Shown in pieces: positions 1-4,853 of a DNA stretch of 10,447 nt. The DNA is taken from positions 1 through 10,447 of the forward strand of contig JAEWLW010000037.1 in the NCBI GenBank assembly GCA_023457355.1. The letters run 5' to 3'. Under the pieces are notes generated by a model, which saw nothing but the letters and a program-made list of their open reading frames with translations, did no database searches and was not told the DNA's origin. Both the position numbers and the translations under genes were made by a program. The DNA comes from Bacillota bacterium. GTDB taxonomy: Bacteria > Bacillota > Clostridia > Oscillospirales > Ruminococcaceae. Positions within the stretch are counted from its first letter, which is position 1, and each line of letters begins with the position of its first letter.

Positions 1-105
1 CAAAGAGGAGCGAAAGATGGTAACAAAGTGATCAAAATACCGCTTGGCCCGGGTCCGCTTCGCCTTTTGGGCACTGATTCGGGTTTGGTCCTTTATCTGC
101 ATCAT
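1..105 (-). CDS. Possible 5' end of an unknown gene, cut by the left window edge
   Basis: An open frame on the minus strand starts at tandem ATG codons (103-105 and 100-102) and runs off the left edge without a stop. An in-frame TAG lies six codons upstream of the first ATG, so the start must be here if the gene is real. The visible N-terminus is very basic (MQIKDQTRISAQKAKRTRAK) and then turns aromatic and hydrophobic (YFDHFVTIFRSSL), a pattern common at the cytoplasmic start of clostridial membrane proteins. Third codon positions are mostly G or C, as in the clear genes of this window. Against it, the nearest purine-rich stretch (AGGGAA) is 13 or more bases from the start and I see no good promoter. 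The family is not recognisable from 35 residues. Confidence 0.35.
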   Translation of the reverse strand, partial: MMQIKDQTRISAQKAKRTRAKRYFDHFVTIFRSSL

Positions 106-187
106 TTGTTCAGAGGTTCCCTAGCAAAATGGAAGTGGAGACCTTCTGTACCTGCCTTCATATTCTTAATATTTCGGCCAAAATACA

Positions 188-229
188 CGAAGAACCCGGT
201 TTATGCCGCTGCATAAACTGGGTTCTTCG
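188..229 (-). terminator. Hairpin, likely intrinsic terminator of the flavodoxin operon
   Basis: A 19-bp inverted repeat (188-206 with 211-229) has a single non-Watson-Crick position and a 4-nt loop. On the minus strand the stem is followed by a U-rich stretch (TGTATTTTGG), so it can end leftward transcription coming from the flavodoxin gene. The U-run is imperfect, so it may work together with the neighbouring palindrome. Confidence 0.6.
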
Positions 230-237
230 AGAGGCTG

Positions 238-265
238 GGGCATGCCGTTTTAAAACGGCATGCCC
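238..265. terminator. Perfect 28-bp palindrome, possible bidirectional terminator
   Basis: GGGCATGCCGTTTT (238-251) is followed directly by its exact reverse complement (252-265). On the plus strand ATTTT follows, while AAAAT precedes the stem on the minus strand. It lies about 60 nt beyond the flavodoxin stop. In RNA it would fold as a GC-rich stem with an AU-rich tip. Termination is inferred; protection of the flavodoxin mRNA 3' end is an alternative. Confidence 0.5.
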
Positions 266-326
266 ATTTTGCATGGAAACAGAATTTAGATAAAATTTAA
301 GGTTCCAAAACCGGTATGTCAGGAAT

Positions 327-749
327 TCAGGCCAACGCCTTACCCAGCGCCTGGCACTGCGCGATACCATCGCCATCCGGCGCTTCGTTTACAATGAGTC
401 CGTCGTCTACCAGGCTGATGCCGGCGTCGCTGCAACGTGTCTGCCAATCTCGCATCCACTGGCCGTCGCCCCAACCGTAAGAGCCAAACAGCGCAACCGG
501 CTTGCCGGAAAGCCTTCTCTCAACCGCATCAAACATCGGCTCAAACTCGGTCTCCTCCAACTGCTCGGCACCCATGGACGGGCAGCCGAACGCAAGTGCG
601 TCAAAGCCTGAAACCATGTCGGCCGAAAAACCGGCGGGTGTGAACAGAGTGACTTCGGCACCCGCCTCCTTTGCACCGTTGGCGATTTCGTTCGCCATGG
701 CTTCGGTGTTGCCGGTGCCGCTCCAATATACAATGGCAATCTTTTTCAT
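327..749 (-). CDS. Flavodoxin, short-chain clostridial type
   Basis: A 140-residue FMN-binding electron carrier acting in the cytosol, able to stand in for ferredoxin. The FMN phosphate loop SGTGNTEAMANEI occupies residues 10-22. The loop GCPSMG (55-60) and the loop FGSYGWGDGQW (88-98, with Trp93 expected to stack on the isoalloxazine) match the layout of Megasphaera elsdenii and Clostridium flavodoxins. Length is normal for the short-chain class. The start is ATG 747-749, preceded on its strand by GGAAAGGAAC at a good distance; an in-frame upstream ATG (786-788) has no ribosome site and would add 13 atypical residues. It is the last gene of the DUF2325-DUF3793-flavodoxin set, 63 nt after DUF3793. 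Flavodoxins are classically induced by iron limitation, which suits these neighbours, but no Fur box is recognisable. Family assignment is very secure; the physiological partner is unknown. Confidence 0.96.
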   Translation of the reverse strand: MKKIAIVYWSGTGNTEAMANEIANGAKEAGAEVTLFTPAGFSADMVSGFDALAFGCPSMGAEQLEETEFEPMFDAVERRLSGKPVALFGSYGWGDGQWMRDWQTRCSDAGISLVDDGLIVNEAPDGDGIAQCQALGKALA

Positions 750-770
750 GATTATGTTCCTTTCCCTGCT

Positions 771-798
771 GTAATAAAATATTTGCATGGCTTGTCAA
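771..798 (-). promoter_or_regulatory. Possible internal promoter for flavodoxin
   Basis: On the minus strand TTGACA (793-798) is followed after 16 nt by TATTAC (771-776), a perfect -35 with a four-of-six -10. A start near 764 would leave a leader of about 15 nt holding the flavodoxin Shine-Dalgarno. It would allow flavodoxin expression independently of the two upstream genes. Confidence 0.45.
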
Positions 799-812
799 CA
801 ATTATAGCTAAA

Positions 813-1376
813 TTACGCAGCCACGGTTAACTGGAGTATGCTGCGCCCGTTTTCAAACAGTGTTTTATAGACGCCGTAGCATTTGCGGTACTGCGCAAAA
901 AGCTTTTCAGCGCGCTGCGGCTCGGAATAAACCTTCCAAAAGCCGCAAAAGCGGAAATCCCTGCCTTTGTTCGTGATAAAACCCTGTACGTCATGCAGTG
1001 GATATCCCAAAAATACACCGATTTCATGCGGGAAGCCGGTTGTGCCACGAATGTGGCTGCGCATTCTCTGGATATAATCATCGAGGGTATGGCAGCCTGT
1101 AAAACCGCAGCCTTCCAAAAAACGGGCAACATCGTTGCGGCTAAGCAGTTTGGACAGCATGGCGGGCCTGAAAACGTAGACCAACGCACCGGTGGCGGTT
1201 TTTTTGATCAGGCGGATCTCAATTCCCTTGTTTAAAAAACGATCGTTCCAGTCGCGGATGATGGCACTCAGCACATCATCCGGCCCCAACACACAGTGGA
1301 ACAGATTGCCAACCTTGATGCCGGCTAATGTCGGCGCGCACTGCTCGATTAAATGGCGTTCAAACTTAGTTGCCAC
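813..1376 (-). CDS. DUF3793 family protein
   Basis: A 187-residue soluble protein of a clostridial family without known function. Family hallmarks are visible: the N-terminal FERHLIEQCAPTLAGIK stretch (5-21), the block HEIGVFLGYPLHDVQGFI (117-134), and CGFWKVYS (144-151) followed by a basic helix and the YRKCYGVYK segment. The protein has seven Cys (13, 28, 90, 95, 144, 166 and none near the C-terminus apart from these), but I see no classical Fe-S or zinc motif. The start is GTG (1374-1376), which overlaps the end of DUF2325 by 11 nt, with a GAGGG ribosome site a few bases upstream; the overlap implies translational coupling. From memory, DUF3793, DUF2325 and flavodoxin genes recur together in Clostridia, often near ferrous-iron transport genes. 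An iron or redox role is therefore an inference from context only. Confidence 0.88.
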   Translation of the reverse strand: MATKFERHLIEQCAPTLAGIKVGNLFHCVLGPDDVLSAIIRDWNDRFLNKGIEIRLIKKTATGALVYVFRPAMLSKLLSRNDVARFLEGCGFTGCHTLDDYIQRMRSHIRGTTGFPHEIGVFLGYPLHDVQGFITNKGRDFRFCGFWKVYSEPQRAEKLFAQYRKCYGVYKTLFENGRSILQLTVAA

Positions 1377-1677
1377 AGCAACCCTCGCATCCTTTCGGAC
1401 AATGATTTTTTAGAATGGCTCTGAGCGCACACAGGCTGCTGCTGTGGCAGCGCTCAATACGGGCGTTATGCCGTTTTGCTTCACCCAAGGCGGTGATGGC
1501 CATCTTGTGCGAGACCGTATTGGTAAAAAGAATATACAAATCGGCGGCGCCAAGCTGTTTTCTCATTTCTCCGCCGGTTTTTGTAAAAACTTTAGCCCGC
1601 TTATATCCGTGCTCGAGGCAAGTTTCCTGATATAATCTTTCCATGCGTTCATTGCCGCCGATAATAATGACGCTCAT
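1366..1677 (-). CDS. DUF2325 family protein with a Cys-rich tail
   Basis: A 103-residue protein of the DUF2325 family, function unknown. The N-terminal MSVIIIGGNERMERLYQ resembles a small Rossmann-like nucleotide-binding start (beta strand, GG turn, helix). The conserved core ILFTNTVSHKMAITALGEAK (49-68) and the following RIERCHSSSLCALRAIL (73-89) are typical of the family. The C-terminus ends in CPKGCEGCCGN, giving Cys at 93, 97, 100 and 101, enough for metal or cluster binding, though this is not shown. I chose ATG 1675-1677 because GGAGG lies 9 nt upstream; the in-frame ATG at 1681-1683 is only 3 nt from it. It is the first gene of the set and its stop lies inside the DUF3793 start region. 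Expression starts from the promoter at 1768-1796 through a structured leader. Confidence 0.87.
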   Translation of the reverse strand: MSVIIIGGNERMERLYQETCLEHGYKRAKVFTKTGGEMRKQLGAADLYILFTNTVSHKMAITALGEAKRHNARIERCHSSSLCALRAILKNHCPKGCEGCCGN

Positions 1678-1698
1678 CAACATCCCCCTCCGGTAAGT

Positions 1699-1742
1699 GT
1701 CGGTTGAAGGTTAGAGTATACTAACTAAAGGATACAACCGAC
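1699..1742 (-). promoter_or_regulatory. Nested inverted repeats in the DUF2325 leader
   Basis: GTCGGTTG (1699-1706) pairs perfectly with CAACCGAC (1735-1742). Inside it, GTTAG (1710-1714) pairs with CTAAC (1721-1725) around AGTATA. In the minus-strand transcript this makes a two-level stem-loop ending about 7 nt before the Shine-Dalgarno GGAGG. It could be an RNA element acting on initiation, or, at DNA level, an operator for a dimeric regulator: the GTTAG/CTAAC halves are reminiscent of DtxR-family sites, but with wider spacing. A second copy of ACTAACT lies at 1754-1760, overlapping the expected transcription start. Confidence 0.45.
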
Positions 1743-1767
1743 TGGTTATTCACGACTAACTGGGGCT

Positions 1768-1796
1768 ATCATAGCATACAGGGAAATTCTTGTCAA
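1768..1796 (-). promoter_or_regulatory. Sigma-A promoter of the DUF2325 operon
   Basis: On the minus strand TTGACA (1791-1796) and TATGAT (1768-1773) are separated by exactly 17 nt. Transcription would start near 1761, giving a leader of about 84 nt to the DUF2325 start. The -35 is perfect and the -10 matches five of six bases. Confidence 0.82.
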
Positions 1797-1901
1797 GCGT
1801 AAAGTTGATAAAATTAGTGTACATTATGGCGATGGCGCACTTTTGGAAAGCGTTTGGGGCGTGGCACAGGTGCAGCATCCTGCGCCGCCACTTAAAAGGA
1901 C

Positions 1902-1929
1902 AAAATTCCGCCGGGAGCCACCCCGGCGG
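1902..1929 (-). terminator. Intrinsic terminator of the trehalose gene
   Basis: An 8-bp all-GC stem (1922-1929 with 1908-1915) with a 6-nt loop is followed on the minus strand by AATTTTGTCCTTTT. It starts 10 nt after the stop of the trehalose gene and also separates it from the promoter of the next operon. Confidence 0.85.
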
Positions 1930-1938
1930 CGGGGGAAA

Positions 1939-4119
1939 TCAGTCGTTTGCTAAAATTCGCAGTAGGTGGCGGGTATCCTGCCATGCGTTTAAGCGATAGC
2001 GCGCGCCGCTGTGGTCATTTCCCACCTTAACGGTGTAGGCATGGTGGGGCATGGCGGAAAACAGGCTTTCATCGGTCACGTCGTCCCCGATGGCAAGGAC
2101 AAAATCCGGTTGTTTGCCTTGCAGCAGCAGCGAAGCCCCAAAGCCTTTTGCCACGCGGCTGTCCTTCACTTCCAGCACTTTATTGCCTTCCTGAATTTCC
2201 AGCGTCATGGTTTGGGTCATGCTCAGCAGCGCTTCGCGGATTTCAATCAGGCGCAGCGCCAGCAGATCGGGGTCGCTTTGGCGGTAGTGCCATGCCAGCG
2301 AATATTCTTTCTCTTCAATGAACGAGCCGGGTACCCGGTCGGCATAAAGCTCCAAAAGCTTACGCACGTAGCTTTTCCATTCATTGTCCAGCGGAACGGT
2401 CATTCCCCAGGTTTGATTTACCCGGCGCAACCACAAACCGTGTGCCGCCACCAGATGGATATTCAAACCGCTGAACCATTTTTCGAGGAAATCTTTGTCG
2501 CGCCCTGAAATGATGACGACCATGTTTTTCGGGTCTTTTGAAAGGTCGCCCAGCAAACGGTAAAGCTCTTCGTCCGGCGTCGCCTGCTCCGGCAGCGAGC
2601 GAAAGCCCACAAGCGTGCCGTCATAATCGAGAAAAAGGACACGCTGGCCGGCGGACCGGTAAGCGGCGGACAATGCGCTGCAATCAAGTGGCGCGGTTTG
2701 GGCGAGCGCTTTTTCGGTGTAGCTTTCCTGATTCAGCACCTGCAAAAAATCCTGTGCCCACATCGAAACATTATACCGGCGCAGACGCTTGTGCATAATG
2801 CGGTTGCGCGTCAGCTTTTCTTCCAGGGAGAGTTCCAGCGCGGTTTTAAGCCCGGCTGCGATGGCGGCATAACCGTTGGGGTTGACAATCACCGCCTCGC
2901 CCAGCTCGCTGGCGGCGCCCGCCGTCTCGCTGATGACCAGCATACCGCCGCAGTCGGTTCTGGCAGCAATGTACTCCTTGGCTACAAGGTTCATGCCGTC
3001 GCGCAGCGGGGTTACCAGCATCACGTCGGCGGTTTTATAGTAGGCGAGCAGGTTCTCCTGCGAGAAGGCTTTAAAATAAAACCAGATCGGCATCCAATCC
3101 ACTGTGGCGAATTTGCCGTTGACTTCGCTGACCAGTTCGGTAATTTCCTTGCGCAGGCTGTCGTAGGAATCAACCTCGGTGCGGGAGGGCGCGACAATTA
3201 GGTTCATGCGCACCTTGCCACGGTATTCGGGGTAGAGCGATAAAAACAGCCCGAACGCGCGAATACGCTCCGGAATGCCCTTGGTGTAGTCCAGCCGGTC
3301 GATGGAAAGAATGGTTTTAACGCCGATGGCACTGGCCTGCAAACGGCGCATTTTGTCCAAAAATATGCTGTCTGTGCGCTCCCTGGCAAACCACTCATAG
3401 TCTATGCCCATGGGGAAAACGTCAATTTGAACGCTGCGCCCCTCATAGAGCACGTGGTTCATGCTCGGCTCCAACCCCAGCAGCCTGCGTGTGCAGCTTA
3501 AAAAATGGCGGGCATAGTCATAGGTGTGGAACCCGATGAGATCGGCGCCCAGTAAGCCTTTTATCAGCGGCTCGCGCCAGATCATCAGGCGGAAAATTTC
3601 GCTGCTGGGGAAAGGAATGTGATGAAAATAACCGATTCGCACCTTGGGGTATTTTTTTCTGAGCAGCTGCGGCAGCAGCATGAGCTGATAGTCGTGTATC
3701 CAGACGGTGTCGCCATCCTCAATATAGTCTGAGAGCACCTCCAGAAATTTTTCGTTCACCTTTTGGTATGCAATCCAGTTCTTTTCCGAATAATCGGTGC
3801 GGCTTTGAAAATAGTGGAACAGCGGCCAGATGGTTTTGTTGCAAAAGCCGTGGTAAAAGCGGTTTAGCTCCTTTCGGGATAAAAAGACCGGCGCACACTG
3901 ATGCTGTTCTTTCAAGGTGCGGCTGATTTCCCGGCTTTCGGTTTCATCCAAAGTGTCGGAGGGCATGCCAAACCATCCGACCCACAGGCCGCCGTTTTGC
4001 CGGTAAACGCTTTTTAATCCCGTGGCCAGGCCGCCGATGCTCTCATTATAAACCAGCGTTTTGTTTTGCCGGCTTACCGCTACAGGCAACCGGTTGGACA
4101 CAATAATGGTTTTATGCAT
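1939..4119 (-). CDS. Bifunctional trehalose-6-phosphate synthase/phosphatase
   Basis: A 726-residue cytosolic fusion of OtsA-like and OtsB-like enzymes. It should make trehalose 6-phosphate from a nucleotide sugar (normally UDP-glucose) and glucose 6-phosphate, then remove the phosphate to give trehalose. The GT20 domain covers about 2-465: SNRLPVAV (8-15), GGLATGLK (29-36), HDYQLMLLP (142-150), FHHIPFP (165-171), IDRLDYTKG (273-281, with the Arg and Lys that hold donor phosphates) and LRDGMNLVAKEY (372-383). The HAD phosphatase domain covers about 490-726: DYDGT (498-502, nucleophile Asp498 and acid/base Asp500), ISGR (537-540) and GDDVTDE (678-684, Mg2+ site). Both active sites look intact. 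The start ATG has GGGAGGAAG 6 nt upstream. It stands alone between its own promoter and terminator. Trehalose serves as osmo- and stress protectant or reserve; which applies here cannot be read from the sequence. Confidence 0.97.
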   Translation of the reverse strand: MHKTIIVSNRLPVAVSRQNKTLVYNESIGGLATGLKSVYRQNGGLWVGWFGMPSDTLDETESREISRTLKEQHQCAPVFLSRKELNRFYHGFCNKTIWPLFHYFQSRTDYSEKNWIAYQKVNEKFLEVLSDYIEDGDTVWIHDYQLMLLPQLLRKKYPKVRIGYFHHIPFPSSEIFRLMIWREPLIKGLLGADLIGFHTYDYARHFLSCTRRLLGLEPSMNHVLYEGRSVQIDVFPMGIDYEWFARERTDSIFLDKMRRLQASAIGVKTILSIDRLDYTKGIPERIRAFGLFLSLYPEYRGKVRMNLIVAPSRTEVDSYDSLRKEITELVSEVNGKFATVDWMPIWFYFKAFSQENLLAYYKTADVMLVTPLRDGMNLVAKEYIAARTDCGGMLVISETAGAASELGEAVIVNPNGYAAIAAGLKTALELSLEEKLTRNRIMHKRLRRYNVSMWAQDFLQVLNQESYTEKALAQTAPLDCSALSAAYRSAGQRVLFLDYDGTLVGFRSLPEQATPDEELYRLLGDLSKDPKNMVVIISGRDKDFLEKWFSGLNIHLVAAHGLWLRRVNQTWGMTVPLDNEWKSYVRKLLELYADRVPGSFIEEKEYSLAWHYRQSDPDLLALRLIEIREALLSMTQTMTLEIQEGNKVLEVKDSRVAKGFGASLLLQGKQPDFVLAIGDDVTDESLFSAMPHHAYTVKVGNDHSGARYRLNAWQDTRHLLRILAND

Positions 4120-4418
4120 ATATCTTCCTCCCTTTGTTTGTTATACCGTCTGTTATATGATATCACTATACCATAATTTTGAAGATTGCGCAAATTGATC
4201 CGTCATTATATGCTGCTCAATTGAAGCTTGCGCACCTTTTTTTACCGGAGCCGAGAACTTCTCAGGCCGGAATTCATGCAAAAAACTATGCTGATTGTAT
4301 AATTTGTGATGGCGTTGTATCATAAAGACCATAAAAGCGCAAAACATACAAATGCAAGTTTTATTTAGAATTAACATTTAACGCATTTTTATCAGGCTTG
4401 TACTGTGAAATATGACCA
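4120..4418. other. Divergent intergenic region
   Basis: This AT-rich stretch separates the leftward trehalose gene from the rightward Liv leader. It holds the trehalose promoter and its Shine-Dalgarno (4127-4132 region). It also has an imperfect hairpin at 4245-4270 (CCGG ends and a GAGA/TCTC core) preceded by a run of seven T on the plus strand; the orientation does not fit a terminator for either flanking transcript. I find no convincing gene in it. Confidence 0.6.
4165..4193 (-). promoter_or_regulatory. Promoter of the trehalose gene
   Basis: On the minus strand TTGCGC (4188-4193) is followed after 17 nt by TATAGT (4165-4170). Transcription would begin near 4158, with a leader of about 39 nt. 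The -10 is good and the -35 matches only three of six bases. Confidence 0.6.
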
Positions 4419-4447
4419 TTGACATTTTCTGCTTAATGCTTTAAAAT
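4419..4447 (+). promoter_or_regulatory. Strong promoter upstream of the Liv leader and operon
   Basis: TTGACA (4419-4424), a 17-nt spacer and TAAAAT (4442-4447) form a near-consensus sigma-A promoter with a start near 4454. It is the only clear rightward promoter before the binding-protein gene, so it probably serves both the leader ORF and the transporter operon. Confidence 0.8.
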
Positions 4448-4489
4448 GTTGAACTATCATAGAACTTTGCATGAAGGGGGAAACGCGTG

Positions 4490-4765
4490 ATGACGATGGC
4501 AATCCGTACGGCAAATCATCGTTCTACAAAAACTTCTGCCAATACAGCGGAAGCTCATTCGTTTTGCTCTCGTTTCATGCCCGCTTCTGTCATTCTTTTT
4601 GAGGACGCCATTATTGTGGCGTCCATTTTTGTTGTGCTGCTTACCCTCGCGCTATTTGTACGAGTTCTAATGCTGGCTGTATTGGTACTGCTTGTAGGCG
4701 TAACCCTGATAATTAGCCGCGATAATTTAATAGTGCGTCATAAAGTGCCAGAACCGAAAAGTTGA
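4490..4765 (+). CDS. Leu/Ile/Val-rich leader ORF or small membrane protein
   Basis: A 91-codon ORF starting at ATG 4490, 9 nt after AAGGGGG (4474-4480); GTG 4487 or ATG 4496 are alternative starts. Residues 1-33 are polar and Thr/Ser/His/Arg-rich. Residues 34-75 contain 27 Leu, Ile or Val of 42. The last 16 residues are polar and basic. I recognise no family. Two readings are possible. One is a translated attenuator leader like the enterobacterial ilv leader peptides, sensing charged tRNA for the amino acids the downstream transporter imports. The other is a small protein with one or two membrane helices. For the leader reading: its place between a strong promoter and a terminator directly before the Liv operon, an internal terminator-like hairpin, and frequent GTA, CTA, TTA and ATA codons that the Liv genes largely avoid. 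Against it: 91 codons is long for a leader peptide, and interrupting Arg, Glu and Asp residues are few enough to fit helices as well. Confidence 0.6.
   Translation: MTMAIRTANHRSTKTSANTAEAHSFCSRFMPASVILFEDAIIVASIFVVLLTLALFVRVLMLAVLVLLVGVTLIISRDNLIVRHKVPEPKS
4493..4522 (+). promoter_or_regulatory. Hairpin over the leader-ORF start
   Basis: ACGATG (4493-4498) can pair with CATCGT (4517-4522), and the loop holds the small palindrome CCGTACGG (4504-4511). The stem begins right after ATG 4490 and includes ATG 4496, so it could tune initiation of the leader ORF. Six base pairs may also occur by chance. Confidence 0.3.
4603..4630 (+). terminator. Terminator-like hairpin inside the leader ORF
   Basis: GGACGCCA (4603-4610), a 6-nt loop, and TGGCGTCC (4617-4624) form a perfect 8-bp stem followed by ATTTTT (4625-4630), the form of an intrinsic terminator. 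It lies within codons 38-47 of the leader ORF. Translating ribosomes would open it, so it may act only when the ORF is poorly translated, or be blocked when a ribosome stalls at the Val-Ile-Leu codons just upstream (4589-4597). Confidence 0.55.
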
Positions 4766-4783
4766 GTTGATGAACGTATGCTC

Positions 4784-4819
4784 AAACCGGCTCCGTCTTT
4801 TATGACGGAGCCGGTTTTT
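4784..4819 (+). terminator. Strong terminator/attenuator before the binding-protein gene
   Basis: A 14-bp perfect stem (4784-4797 with 4804-4817), 6-nt loop and TTTTT end. It lies 18 nt after the leader-ORF stop and 35 nt before the binding-protein start. The gap of 34 nt up to that start holds only a ribosome site, so transcripts from 4419 must read through this hairpin for the transporter to be made, unless a promoter lies hidden inside the leader ORF. I could not find a clean competing antiterminator by eye; TTGAG (4762-4766) with CTCAA (4781-4785) overlaps the stem base only slightly. Confidence 0.85.
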
Positions 4820-4853
4820 GTATAGATGAAAACTAGAGAGGAAGTATATTGTA

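Noticed and set aside
2..31. Possible C-terminal end of a plus-strand gene (KEERKMVTK then stop)
   Set aside because: Only nine codons are visible, so it cannot be separated from chance; the opposite strand is also open here.
28..216. 62-codon plus-strand ORF starting with GTG
   Set aside because: It runs into the 19-bp hairpin at 188-229, has no plausible protein composition, and lies opposite the more convincing minus-strand start at 1-105.
2011..3201. Plus-strand open frames of about 165 residues opposite the trehalose gene (2011-2508 and 2698-3201)
   Set aside because: Shadows of a strongly supported gene; no ribosome sites and no recognisable domain.
4153..4377. 74-codon minus-strand ORF upstream of the trehalose gene
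   Set aside because: No ribosome site before its ATG, it overlaps the trehalose promoter, and its composition is not protein-like.
4454..4603. T-box or other known riboswitch in the Liv leader
   Set aside because: I looked for the T-box antiterminator sequence and the cores of common riboswitches and found none; a ribosome-based mechanism fits better.
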